Positions 24,147 through 32,374 of a DNA stretch of 47,827 bases are shown here, in pieces. Numbering within the stretch: the first letter of the stretch is position 1; the number at the start of each line of letters is the position of its first letter. The notes under the pieces were generated by a model that saw only the letters and a program-made list of their open reading frames with translations, ran no database searches and was not told where the DNA came from. Location of the stretch: the NCBI RefSeq assembly GCF_002891435.1, contig NZ_POUC01000015.1:1-47827 (forward strand). The letters run 5' to 3'. The position numbers were made by a program, and so were the translations under genes. Source of the DNA: Streptomyces cahuitamycinicus (GTDB taxonomy: Bacteria; Actinomycetota; Actinomycetes; Streptomycetales; Streptomycetaceae).

Positions 24147-25781
24147 ATGGCAGGCAGCACCCACACCGTGACGAACCAGGTCCCGCCGCTGGTCGGGTAC
24201 GACGTCTTCTCCGCCGACCGGGCCCTGGCCGACGCGGTCGGCCGGCATCTCGATCCGGCCCTGCGCGAGGAGGTCCTCGGCGAGCTGACGGCGCTGGGCC
24301 GCACGTCCGGCTCGGCGCAGGTGCAGGACTGGGGCAGGCTGGCCAACGAGAACCCGCCGCGGCTTGTGACGCACGACCGGTACGGCAACCGCGCCGACGA
24401 GGTCGAGTTCCACCCTTCCTGGCACCGGCTGCTCGGCAAGGGCGTCTCGGCCGGCCTGACGGCGGCGTGGGGCCGGCCGGCCGGGCATCTGCGGCGGGCC
24501 GCCGCCTTCGTGGTGTGGACGCAGGTCGAGGCCGGCAACGGCTGCCCGCTGTCGATGACGCACGCCGCGGTGCCGGCCCTGCGCACCGACCCGGACCTGG
24601 CCGCCGAGTGGGAGCCGCGGCTGACGTCCATGGTCTACGACAGTGAGCTGCGGCCCGCGCACCTCAAGGCCGGGGCGCTGTTCGGCATGGGGATGACGGA
24701 GAAGCAGGGCGGCAGTGACGTCCGGGCCAACCGCACGTCGGCGCGGCCCCTCGCCGAGGACGGTACGTACGAGCTGACCGGCCACAAATGGTTCTGCTCG
24801 GCGCCGATGTCCGACGGATTCCTGGTGCTGGCGCAGGCTCCGGGCGGGCTGACCTGCTTCCTGGTGCCACGGGTGCTCGGGGACGGCACGCGCAACGTGT
24901 TCCGGATCCAGCGGCTCAAGGACAAGCTGGGCAACCGGTCGAACGCCTCCGCCGAGGTGGAGTTCGAGGGGACCTGGGCGCGCCGGGTCGGCGAGGAGGG
25001 GCGCGGGGTGCGCACCATCATCGAGATGGTCGCGGCGACCCGGCTCGACTGCGTGCTCGGCTCGGCCGGGCTGATGCGGCAGGCGGTGGCGCAGGCGGTG
25101 CATCACTGCACGTACCGCGAGGCGTTCGGCGGGAAGCTCGTCGACAAGCCGCTCATGCGCAACGTTCTCGCCGACCTGTCCCTGGAGTCGGAGGCGGCGA
25201 CGGCCCTGGGGCTACGGCTCGCGGCGGCCTGCGACGACGGCGGTGAGCAGGAGCGGGCGCTGCTGCGGATCGCGTTGCCGGCCGCCAAGTACTGGGTGAC
25301 GAAGCGGTGCCCGCCCCTCGCGGTGGAGGCGGCGGAGTGCCTGGGCGGCAACGGATACGTGGAGGAGTCCGCGATGCCGCGGCTGGTGCGCGAGTCGCCG
25401 CTCAACTCGATCTGGGAGGGCGCGGGCAACGTGCAGGCGCTCGACGTGCTGCGGGCGTTGCAGCGGGAGCCGGGCGCGCTGGACGCGTATCTGCGCGAGG
25501 TCGGGCAGGCGCGCGGCGCCGATCACCGTCTCGACGGGGCGATCAAGGATCTGCTGACCGAACTCGCCGATCTGGAGGGCGTGGAGGGGCGGGCGCGGCG
25601 GCTGGCGGAGCGGCTCGCGCTGGTGCTCCAGGGTTCGCTGCTGGTCCGTTTCGCGCCGCCGCAGGTGGCCGACGCGTTCTGCGCGGGGCGGCTGGGCGGC
25701 GACGGGGGCGCCGCCTTCGGGACGCTGCCGCACACGCTGGACCTGGCGTCGGTGGTGGAGCGGGCACGGCCGGTGTCCTGA
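24147..25781 (+). CDS. AidB-like acyl-CoA dehydrogenase
   Basis: The protein has 544 residues, the length of the AidB group. Family blocks include MTEKQGGSDVRAN, GHKWFCSAPMSD, RLKDKLGNRSNAS, CLGGNGYVEES and SPLNSIWEGAGN. These flavoproteins bind FAD; E. coli AidB is linked to alkylation stress and has weak isovaleryl-CoA dehydrogenase activity. The substrate here is unknown. ATG 24147 has no ribosome site but fits a leaderless promoter. A strong hairpin terminator follows. It lies next to a GAF regulator gene on the same strand, with no sign of co-transcription. Confidence 0.9.
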   Translation: MAGSTHTVTNQVPPLVGYDVFSADRALADAVGRHLDPALREEVLGELTALGRTSGSAQVQDWGRLANENPPRLVTHDRYGNRADEVEFHPSWHRLLGKGVSAGLTAAWGRPAGHLRRAAAFVVWTQVEAGNGCPLSMTHAAVPALRTDPDLAAEWEPRLTSMVYDSELRPAHLKAGALFGMGMTEKQGGSDVRANRTSARPLAEDGTYELTGHKWFCSAPMSDGFLVLAQAPGGLTCFLVPRVLGDGTRNVFRIQRLKDKLGNRSNASAEVEFEGTWARRVGEEGRGVRTIIEMVAATRLDCVLGSAGLMRQAVAQAVHHCTYREAFGGKLVDKPLMRNVLADLSLESEAATALGLRLAAACDDGGEQERALLRIALPAAKYWVTKRCPPLAVEAAECLGGNGYVEESAMPRLVRESPLNSIWEGAGNVQALDVLRALQREPGALDAYLREVGQARGADHRLDGAIKDLLTELADLEGVEGRARRLAERLALVLQGSLLVRFAPPQVADAFCAGRLGGDGGAAFGTLPHTLDLASVVERARPVS

Positions 25782-25812
25782 TCCGGCCGGCGTCGCACGC
25801 GTACGCGGAAGA

Positions 25813-25850
25813 GCGGGGGTGGTGCTGCGCCGACACGGCACCACCCCCGC
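25813..25850. terminator. Perfect 13-base-pair terminator hairpin
   Basis: GCGGGGGTGGTGC (25813-25825) pairs exactly with GCACCACCCCCGC (25838-25850) around a 12-base loop. It ends the AidB-like transcript. Confidence 0.85.
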
Positions 25851-26044
25851 CGCACTGGCCCCGTTCGAGCCGCTGAACCCCGCTCGGGACGGCGCCGCTC
25901 AAGTTTCGGACACGGCCGGGCTGTCCACCAGGGTTGCAGGGGGTTGCAACTTGCTGCCGGCAGTCCGCGGACTGGGCGCGCGCCGCTGGGGCAGACGGCA
26001 CTATGAGACGGTCAGTCAAAAGCGACTCCGGGGGGCGCACGCGT

Positions 26045-27322
26045 ATGGACGTCACGCACTTGGCCGCCGTCGACAGCACGCGCGCGGCCCGGGTTCTCCA
26101 GCAGGTCCGCTCGGCGCGGCTGGCCGGGCGGCCCGCTCCGGTGGCGCCGCGTCCGGTGATCGAGCGGTCCTGGGAGCGGATGATGCGCAGTGGTGTGGAT
26201 CCTGAGCACGACGTCCGGGCGGACCCGCTGTCCCGCGAGGAGGTGCAGCGGCGGCGCGAGACATCGGTTTTGCGCCATGTGCTGCCGGTGCTCCGGGAGG
26301 GGCTGCTGGCGGCCGCCGACGTAGCCCACCACATCATGGTGGTGGCCGACGAGGACGGCCGGGTGCTGTGGCGCGAGGGCAGCCCACCGGTGCTGCGCAA
26401 GGCCGACGGGCTGGGGTTCGGACTCGGCGCGGACTGGCGTGAGGACGTCGTCGGCACGAACGGTCTGGGCACCCCGGCGGTGGTGCGCCGGCCCGTGCAG
26501 GTCTTCGCCTCCGAGCACTTCGTGCGCTCCCAGGCCGGCTGGACCTGCGCGGGCGCTCCTCTGACGGATCCGCGGGACGGCCGGCTGCTCGGCGTGGTGG
26601 ACGTCAGCGGCCCGCTGGAGACGATGCATCCGGCCACGCTCGCCTGGGTCGGCTCGGTGGCCAGGCTCGCCGAGGCCCGGCTGCGGGAGATGCACACGGA
26701 GTCGCTGGAGCGGCTGCGCGCGGTGGCGGCGCCGGTGCTGGCCCGGATCGGCGGCCGTGCCCTGGTCGTCGATCCGGACGGCTGGACCGCCGCGGTCAGC
26801 GGGATGCCGTACGTGCGGCGGGTGGCCCTGCCGAAGTCCCTGTCGGCGGGCCCGAGATGGCTGCCGGCGCTCGGGCTGTGCTCGGTGGAGCCGCTGGCGG
26901 GGGGCTGGCTGGTGCGGGTGGTCGACGACGAGCCGGTGCCGCGCGGCCCGGCGAGGATCGTGCTGGACCTCAGGCAGGCGCGGCGCTGGTCGGTGGAGGT
27001 GCTCGGCGGGGCGGGCTCCTGGACCCGGGAACTGAGCCCGCGGCACGCGGAGTTGCTGTATCTGCTCGCCGTTCACCGCTCCGGCCGCAGCGCCTCGGGC
27101 CTGGCCGGGGACGTGTTCGGCGATCCGGCCCGCACGGTGACGGTGCGTGCCGAGATGTCGCGGGTGCGGAGGTATCTGGGGGCCTTGCTGGAGCACCGGC
27201 CGTACCGGTTCGCCGAGGACGCCGAGGTCGAGGTGCTGCTTCCGGAGGACCCGCGGGATCTGCTGCCGCACTCGGCCGCGCCGGCGGTGAGCGGGCGTCG
27301 CGGATCCACAGCGGCGCCCTGA
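26045..27322 (+). CDS. GAF-domain transcriptional regulator (AcoR-like sensor, no AAA+ domain)
   Basis: The protein has 425 residues. After a conserved N-terminal region (RPVIERSWERMMRSGVDPE), a GAF domain spans about 90-220 and shows REDVVGTNGLGT and RDGRLLGVVDVSGP. This is the sensor block of AcoR-type activators. The AAA+ sigma-54 domain is missing. The C-terminal third (about 310-400) looks like a winged-helix DNA-binding part (ELSPRHAELLYLLAVHRSG then VRAEMSRVRRYLG). ATG 26045 is preferred, with a G-rich stretch about ten bases upstream; ATG 26003 is possible. The target may be the adjacent dehydrogenase gene. Confidence 0.8.
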   Translation: MDVTHLAAVDSTRAARVLQQVRSARLAGRPAPVAPRPVIERSWERMMRSGVDPEHDVRADPLSREEVQRRRETSVLRHVLPVLREGLLAAADVAHHIMVVADEDGRVLWREGSPPVLRKADGLGFGLGADWREDVVGTNGLGTPAVVRRPVQVFASEHFVRSQAGWTCAGAPLTDPRDGRLLGVVDVSGPLETMHPATLAWVGSVARLAEARLREMHTESLERLRAVAAPVLARIGGRALVVDPDGWTAAVSGMPYVRRVALPKSLSAGPRWLPALGLCSVEPLAGGWLVRVVDDEPVPRGPARIVLDLRQARRWSVEVLGGAGSWTRELSPRHAELLYLLAVHRSGRSASGLAGDVFGDPARTVTVRAEMSRVRRYLGALLEHRPYRFAEDAEVEVLLPEDPRDLLPHSAAPAVSGRRGSTAAP

Positions 27323-27409
27323 GGTTCACCGCGAGTGCCGTACAAGCCGCCCCGAGGGGTGCATCTTTCGCATATTTGCAGGGTCTTCGTCCCGCGCGCC
27401 GCTCACCTG

Positions 27410-27428
27410 CCGTAGCATCCCTCTACGG
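27410..27428. promoter_or_regulatory. Inverted repeat CCGTAG / CTACGG upstream of secreted protein gene
   Basis: CCGTAG (27410-27415) and CTACGG (27423-27428) flank seven bases, about 70 bases before the ATG. It may be an operator or part of the leader. Confidence 0.35.
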
Positions 27429-27497
27429 GCCACCCCACCTGCTCCTCCGTCAACGTGCGGATCAACAGGCGCAGTTGGTCCGTCTCGGGAGGACGTT

Positions 27498-28808
27498 ATG
27501 AAGCATCGCGGCAGACACCGGCGACGCAGGCGGGGCAGGGCGCTGCGCGCGACCCTGGCCGGGACGGCTCTGGCGCTCACCGCCGCCGCCACCCTGATCA
27601 GCGCCTCGCAGGCCACCGTCGCCGACGCCCCCGGGGCTCTCAAGCCGGTCTCCGCGACCGACGGGGCCGGGCGGTTGCCGCTGGCCGAGCACCGGGTGCC
27701 CGGGCGGTGGCTGGACCGGCTCGCGTCGGAGATGGGCCGGCCCGTCGGCGTCGGCACGGTACTGGAGAGCGCCGACGCCCCACTGCGGGAGGCGGCCGAC
27801 TGCCCGGCCCCCGAGAAGGACAGTCTGCCGGTGGAGCCGTCGGCCACGCGCGCTTACTGCTTCGGCGACTCCGGCACCCGGGGCTGGCGGGCCGGCGCGG
27901 TCACGACCTCGGGCGACGCGGACGACGACGGCCGCTGGGGCGCGAACCGCGTGATCCTTTCCGGCTGGACCCGGGGCGCCGAGGGCGGCTCCCTGGACGG
28001 TCCGGCCCCCGGACAGGGCCTGGCAAAGGTCGCCTTCGTCGACGCGAACGATCCCGGCGCGCTGCGCTACACATGGGCCCTGCTGGCCGTCCCGGTGGAC
28101 GGCGGGCGGGACTACCGGGGGCTGGTCTCCCCTGTCTCCGGCATGGTCTGGTACCAGGACAAGCTGCTGGTGACGACCCGCGAGGACGACCGGAACGCGC
28201 TGTACGTGTACGACATGGACCGTATCCAGCGCGCCACCGTCGAGTCCGACGCGGTCGGCCGGGTGCGGGGCGGCTGGGCCGCGCACGGCTCCCGGTTCGT
28301 GCTGCCGGCCGTCGGATCGTACACGCTGCCCGGTGGGGACGACGCGGCCCGACCGGCCACCGTCTCCCTGGACCGCAGCACCTCCCCCGACAGCCTGGTC
28401 GCCGGCGAGTGGGTGCCCGCGGACGGCGACCGGCGTTCCCGGCTGTGGCGCTACGCGCTGAGCCGTGACCCGGCACGCTCCGGGCTGCTCGCCACCGACT
28501 CCTCCGGGGACGCGGACCCGGTCGAGGCGTACGAGACGAAGACGGCGGACGTGCGGGGCGTGCTGGCGCACCGAACCGGCTGGTACCTGGACCGCGCGTC
28601 GGGCAGCCCGGGCGGGCACGGCACGCTGTGGCGCCAGGACACGGACGGTGCACGGGCGACGGAGTGCGGCACGGACGAGACGCGGCACTGCTGGAGCGGC
28701 CGGTCGGGTTCCCTTTCCTACTGGGAGGAGACCGGCGAGGTCTGGTCCCAGGCGGGGCGGATGCTGTTCGCGCTGCCGTTGGCGTCGATCGACCGGGCGC
28801 TGGGCTGA
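27498..28808 (+). CDS. Secreted protein of unknown function (possible beta-propeller)
   Basis: The protein has 436 residues. A very basic start (RGRHRRRRRGRALRATLAG) leads into a hydrophobic Ala-rich segment with a probable cleavage near SQATVADA, so Sec or Tat export is expected. The rest has no motif I recognise. Repeating Trp/Gly/Asp-rich strands (SPVSGMVWYQDKLLVTT, YVYDMDRIQRA, RRSRLWRYALSRD, GTLWRQDTDGA) look like blades of a propeller, and four Cys in the second half could pair. ATG 27498 has GGGAGGAC just upstream. The family is probably Streptomyces-restricted. Confidence 0.75.
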   Translation: MKHRGRHRRRRRGRALRATLAGTALALTAAATLISASQATVADAPGALKPVSATDGAGRLPLAEHRVPGRWLDRLASEMGRPVGVGTVLESADAPLREAADCPAPEKDSLPVEPSATRAYCFGDSGTRGWRAGAVTTSGDADDDGRWGANRVILSGWTRGAEGGSLDGPAPGQGLAKVAFVDANDPGALRYTWALLAVPVDGGRDYRGLVSPVSGMVWYQDKLLVTTREDDRNALYVYDMDRIQRATVESDAVGRVRGGWAAHGSRFVLPAVGSYTLPGGDDAARPATVSLDRSTSPDSLVAGEWVPADGDRRSRLWRYALSRDPARSGLLATDSSGDADPVEAYETKTADVRGVLAHRTGWYLDRASGSPGGHGTLWRQDTDGARATECGTDETRHCWSGRSGSLSYWEETGEVWSQAGRMLFALPLASIDRALG

Positions 28809-28874
28809 CCGGAGCCGCCCGCGAGACACGGGGCCGATCGACAGACGAGTGGATCGGATGATTTTCTGGCCCGC

Positions 28875-29447
28875 ATGACCACCATCGCCGTGACCACCTG
28901 GTCTCTGGAGCAGACCGCCCCGACCGACCTGCAGCCGGCCGTCGCGCCGGACGGGGACGTCCGGGTCGTCCGCTCCGAGGTACCCTCGCCCGAATTCAGC
29001 CGGTTCCTCTACACCTCGGTCGGCGGTGACATCCTCTGGACCGACCAGCTGAGCTGGTCGCACGCGCGGTGGCTGGAGCACCTGGAGCGGCCCGGCGTGG
29101 AGACGTGGGTGGCGTACGACCGGGGCACACCCGCGGGGTACGTGGAGCTGGAGGCCCAGGACGACGGGGTCGTGGAGATCTCCCACTTCGGCCTGCTCCC
29201 CGCCTTCCGCGGCCGGCGCATCGGCGGGCACCTGCTGTCGTACGGCACGGCCCGGGCCTGGGACCTCGCGGACCGCTGGGCGGGACTGGCGCCGACGAAG
29301 CGGGTCTGGCTGCACACCTGCAGCAAGGACGGCGAGCACGCGATGGACAACTACCGGCGGCGGGGCTTCAAGCTGTTCGACACCAAGGTCGAAGAGGAAG
29401 CGGAGGCTGCCACTCCGGGACCGTGGCCCGGGGCGTACCCCGCCTGA
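28875..29447 (+). CDS. GNAT-family N-acetyltransferase
   Basis: The protein has 190 residues. The acetyl-CoA-binding motif A (ISHFGLLPAFRGRRIGGHLL, about 97-116) contains RGRRIGG. Motif B follows (MDNYRRRGFKLFDTKVEEE). It should transfer an acetyl group from acetyl-CoA to an amine; the target is unknown. ATG 28875 has no ribosome site, and an AT-rich stretch nine bases upstream could be a -10 box. The last 15 residues are Glu/Ala/Pro-rich. It ends 39 bases before a strong terminator. Confidence 0.87.
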   Translation: MTTIAVTTWSLEQTAPTDLQPAVAPDGDVRVVRSEVPSPEFSRFLYTSVGGDILWTDQLSWSHARWLEHLERPGVETWVAYDRGTPAGYVELEAQDDGVVEISHFGLLPAFRGRRIGGHLLSYGTARAWDLADRWAGLAPTKRVWLHTCSKDGEHAMDNYRRRGFKLFDTKVEEEAEAATPGPWPGAYPA

Positions 29448-29486
29448 CCTGGACGGACACTTCGAGAACGGCCAATGTGACCCATA

Positions 29487-29519
29487 ACACCCTTGTCTTG
29501 CTGTGCGAGACAAGGGTGT
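29487..29519. terminator. Perfect 12-base-pair terminator hairpin before the sulfur operon
   Basis: ACACCCTTGTCT (29487-29498) pairs exactly with AGACAAGGGTGT (29508-29519) over a nine-base loop. It insulates the sulfur operon from the acetyltransferase gene. Confidence 0.85.
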
Positions 29520-29536
29520 CCGCATCTTGGACGAAG

Positions 29537-29551
29537 CTGGACTGTGTCCAG
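29537..29551. promoter_or_regulatory. Palindrome CTGGACtgtGTCCAG at the sulfur operon promoter
   Basis: Six-base arms flank TGT. It overlaps a weak -35-like TGGACT (29538-29543) that sits 18 bases from CACGCT (29562-29567). If transcription starts at the leader ATG (29574), the palindrome covers about -37 to -23. It is a plausible site for a sulfur-responsive regulator. Confidence 0.5.
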
Positions 29552-29573
29552 ATCGCCGTGACACGCTTCCGTC

Positions 29574-29657
29574 ATGTCTGGAACTGGGATCGCCTTGGTG
29601 AGTCGGCGGCACGTCGACCTCGGCCGCATGTCCAGCGCCATCTGTCCGGCGCACTGA
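29574..29657 (+). CDS. Putative cysteine-responsive leader peptide of the sulfur operon
   Basis: The ORF has 27 codons: MSGTGIALVSRRHVDLGR, then MSSAICPAH. It carries the RRHVDLxR core and a late Cys, the form I recall for short leader peptides placed before actinobacterial sulfur-metabolism operons. There, slow reading of Cys codons is thought to control the downstream genes. No ribosome site is seen, so it may be leaderless. It ends 127 bases before the sulfite reductase start; the gap is GC-rich and could fold. Confidence 0.7.
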   Translation: MSGTGIALVSRRHVDLGRMSSAICPAH

Positions 29658-29784
29658 GCGTACTCAGCCCGCGCCCGACATCCCCCCTGCCTTCTCCTTT
29701 CCCGCGCAATGACGCGCACGTATGCCCATGCGCGCACGCGCAGGTCAGAGCCGCATTCCCGCCTGTCCGAAGGACGTATCAACC

Positions 29785-31482
29785 ATGGCCGCCTCCCCGC
29801 AGAAGCCTGCCGCCGCGACTCCCCGCCGCAAGGTGAGCCGTCACCGCGGTGAGGGCCAGTGGGCCGTGGGGCATCACACCCCGCTGAACGGCAACGAGCA
29901 GTTCAAGAAGGACGACGACGGTCTCAACGTGCGGACACGCATTGAGACGATCTACTCCAAGCGCGGCTTCCAGTCGATCGACCCCAACGACCTGCGCGGC
30001 CGTATGCGCTGGTGGGGGCTGTACACCCAGCGCAAGCCCGGCATCGACGGCGGCAAGACGGCGATCCTGGAGCCGGAGGAGCTGGACGACGAGTACTTCA
30101 TGCTGCGCGTCCGGATCGACGGCGGAGCACTGACCACGCGGCAGCTGCGGGTCATCGGCGAGATCTCGCAGGAGTTCGCGCGCGGCACCGCCGACATCAC
30201 GGACCGGCAGAACGTCCAGTACCACTGGATCCGCATCGAGGACGTTCCCGAGATCTGGAACCGGCTGGAGGGCGTGGGCCTGTCGACGGTCACCGCCTGC
30301 GGCGACACCCCGCGTGTGATGATCGGCTCGCCCGTGGCGGGCATCGCCGAGGACGAGATCATCGACGCCACCCCGGCCCTGGAGGAGATGAAGCGCCGCG
30401 TCCTGAACAACCCGGCGTACTCGAACCTCCCCCGCAAGTTCAAGACCGCGATCTCGGGCTCCCCGGTGCTGGACGTGGTGCACGAGATCAACGACGTCGC
30501 CTTCGTCGGCGTCCGGCACCCCGAGCACGGCCCGGGCTTCGACGTGTGGGTCGGCGGCGGCCTGTCCACCAACCCCAAGCTGGGCGTGCGGCTGGGCACC
30601 TGGGTGTCGATCGACGACGTGCCGGACGTCTACGAGGGCGTCATCTCGATCTTCCGTGACTACGGCTACCGCCGGCTGCGCACCCGCGCCCGCCTGAAGT
30701 TCCTCGTCGCGGACTGGGGCGCCGAGAAGTTCCGGCAGGTCCTGGAGGACGAGTACCTGAAGCGCAAGCTGGTGGACGGGCCCGCCCCGGAGCAGCCGTC
30801 CCAGCTGTGGCGCGACCACATCGGTGTGCACCGGCAGAACGACGGCCGGTTCTACGTCGGTTTCGCCCCGCGCGTGGGACGCGTCGACGGCGCGACGATC
30901 ACGAAGATCGCCGACCTCGCCGAGGCCCACGGCTCGGGCCGGGTGCGCACCACCGTCGAGCAGAAGATGATCGTCCTCGACGTCGAGGAGAACCAGGTCG
31001 AGTCGCTCGTCGAGGCCCTGGAGGCGCTCGACCTCACCGCCCGGCCCTCCTCGTTCCGGCGCGGCACCATGGCCTGCACCGGCATCGAGTTCTGCAAGCT
31101 CGCCATCGTCGAGACCAAGCAGCGCGGCTCGCAGCTGATCGACGAACTGGAGCGCCGTCTGCCGGACTTCGACGAGCCGCTCACCATCAATCTCAACGGC
31201 TGCCCGAACGCCTGCGCCCGTATCCAGGTCGCGGACATCGGTCTCAAGGGCCAGCTCATGCTCAACGACCAGGGGGATCAGGTCGAGGGCTACCAGGTGC
31301 ACCTGGGCGGCGCCCTGGGCCTGGAGGCCGGTTTCGGCCGCAAGGTCCGCGGTCTGAAGGTCACCTCCGAGGAACTGCCCGACTACATCGAGCGCGTCCT
31401 CAAGCGGTTCCAGGCCGAGCGCGAGGACGGCGAGCGGTTCGCCACGTGGGCCGCGCGGGCCGGCGAGGAGGCCCTGTCGTGA
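29785..31482 (+). CDS. cysI: Ferredoxin-type sulfite reductase (nitrite/sulfite reductase family)
   Basis: The protein has 565 residues. Two ferredoxin-like and two sirohaem-binding halves are visible. The cluster-binding Cys are in ACTGIEFCKLA and NGCPNACAR, giving the CX5C...CX3C pattern that links a [4Fe-4S] cluster to sirohaem. It catalyses six-electron reduction of sulfite to sulfide with ferredoxin. Nitrite reduction is excluded mainly by context, since cysH, cysC, cysD and cysN follow. ATG 29785 has GAAGGAC about ten bases upstream. It overlaps the next small gene by GTGA. Regulation probably involves the upstream leader peptide. Confidence 0.92.
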   Translation: MAASPQKPAAATPRRKVSRHRGEGQWAVGHHTPLNGNEQFKKDDDGLNVRTRIETIYSKRGFQSIDPNDLRGRMRWWGLYTQRKPGIDGGKTAILEPEELDDEYFMLRVRIDGGALTTRQLRVIGEISQEFARGTADITDRQNVQYHWIRIEDVPEIWNRLEGVGLSTVTACGDTPRVMIGSPVAGIAEDEIIDATPALEEMKRRVLNNPAYSNLPRKFKTAISGSPVLDVVHEINDVAFVGVRHPEHGPGFDVWVGGGLSTNPKLGVRLGTWVSIDDVPDVYEGVISIFRDYGYRRLRTRARLKFLVADWGAEKFRQVLEDEYLKRKLVDGPAPEQPSQLWRDHIGVHRQNDGRFYVGFAPRVGRVDGATITKIADLAEAHGSGRVRTTVEQKMIVLDVEENQVESLVEALEALDLTARPSSFRRGTMACTGIEFCKLAIVETKQRGSQLIDELERRLPDFDEPLTINLNGCPNACARIQVADIGLKGQLMLNDQGDQVEGYQVHLGGALGLEAGFGRKVRGLKVTSEELPDYIERVLKRFQAEREDGERFATWAARAGEEALS

Positions 31483-31667
31483 GCGAGCGGATGGCCCCGT
31501 TCTACTGCCCCTACTGCGGGGACGAGGACCTGCGTCCGAGCGAGGCCGCCGAGGGCAGGCACGGCGCGTGGGAATGCGCGGCGTGCAGCCGGGCCTTCTC
31601 GCTGAAGTTCCTGGGGCTGCTGGCCCAGGGAGTGAAGCGATCCGACTCCGGAGGGGCACAGATATGA
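31479..31667 (+). CDS. Small double-CxxC (zinc-ribbon-like) protein in the sulfate operon
   Basis: The protein has 62 residues, starting at GTG 31479, which overlaps the sulfite reductase stop (GTGA), with GAGGAGG upstream. It contains CPYCGDEDLRPSE and WECAACSRAFSLKFLGLL, two CxxC pairs 19 residues apart, a classic zinc-ribbon spacing. Its stop overlaps the cysH start (ATGA). The tight coupling suggests a helper for sulfite or APS reductase, for example an assembly or electron-transfer factor, but no function is established here. Confidence 0.85.
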   Translation: MSERMAPFYCPYCGDEDLRPSEAAEGRHGAWECAACSRAFSLKFLGLLAQGVKRSDSGGAQI

Positions 31668-32374
31668 CGACCGCTCAGGAAGAGCGCACCACCGAGGACC
31701 TGAAGCAGCTCGCCGAGCAGGCGGGCCGCGATCTCGAGGACGCCTCCGCGCTGGAGATCCTCCAGTGGGCGGCCGAGACGTTCGGCAAGCGATTCTGCGT
31801 GACCTCCTCCATGGAGGACGCGGTGGTCGCCCATCTCGCCGCCCGCGCGATGCCCGGCGTCGACGTGGTCTTCCTCGACACGGGCTACCACTTCGAGGAG
31901 ACCATCGGCACCCGCGACGCGGTCGAGGCCGTGATGGACGTCAACCTCATCACGCTCACCCCGGTCCAGACGGTCGCCGAGCAGGACGCGGAGTACGGCC
32001 CGAAGCTGCACGACCGCGACCCCGACCTGTGCTGCAAGTTGCGCAAGGTGCAGCCGCTGGAGCGGGGCCTGAAGGACTACCGGGCCTGGGCGACCGGTCT
32101 GCGCCGCGACGAGTCCCCGACCCGGGCGAACACCCCGGTGGTCGGCTGGGACGAGAAGCGGCGGAAGGTCAAGATCTCCCCGATCGCCCGCTGGACGCAG
32201 GACGACGTGGACGCCTACGTCACCGAACACGGTGTGCTGACGAACCCGCTGCTGATGGACGGCTACGCCTCCGTGGGCTGCGCGCCCTGCACCCGCCGGG
32301 TCCTGGAGGGCGAGGACGCGCGCGCCGGCCGCTGGGCGGGCCGTAGCAAGACCGAGTGCGGGCTGCACGGATGA
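31664..32374 (+). CDS. cysH: Adenylyl-sulfate (APS) reductase, iron-sulfur type
   Basis: The protein has 236 residues. The PP-loop-like start (FCVTSSMEDAVVAHLAARA) binds the nucleotide. DLCCKLRKVQPL and GCAPCTR supply the four Cys that bind the [4Fe-4S] cluster of the APS-using subgroup, and the C-terminal ECGLHG holds the catalytic Cys. It reduces APS to sulfite and AMP with thioredoxin. The Cys set argues against a PAPS-only enzyme. ATG 31664 overlaps the previous stop, and its own stop overlaps cysC. Confidence 0.94.
   Translation: MTTAQEERTTEDLKQLAEQAGRDLEDASALEILQWAAETFGKRFCVTSSMEDAVVAHLAARAMPGVDVVFLDTGYHFEETIGTRDAVEAVMDVNLITLTPVQTVAEQDAEYGPKLHDRDPDLCCKLRKVQPLERGLKDYRAWATGLRRDESPTRANTPVVGWDEKRRKVKISPIARWTQDDVDAYVTEHGVLTNPLLMDGYASVGCAPCTRRVLEGEDARAGRWAGRSKTECGLHG

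Noticed and set aside
29709..29810. A second short ORF between leader peptide and sulfite reductase gene
   Set aside because: It overlaps the sulfite reductase start out of frame, lacks Cys early on and has no ribosome site.
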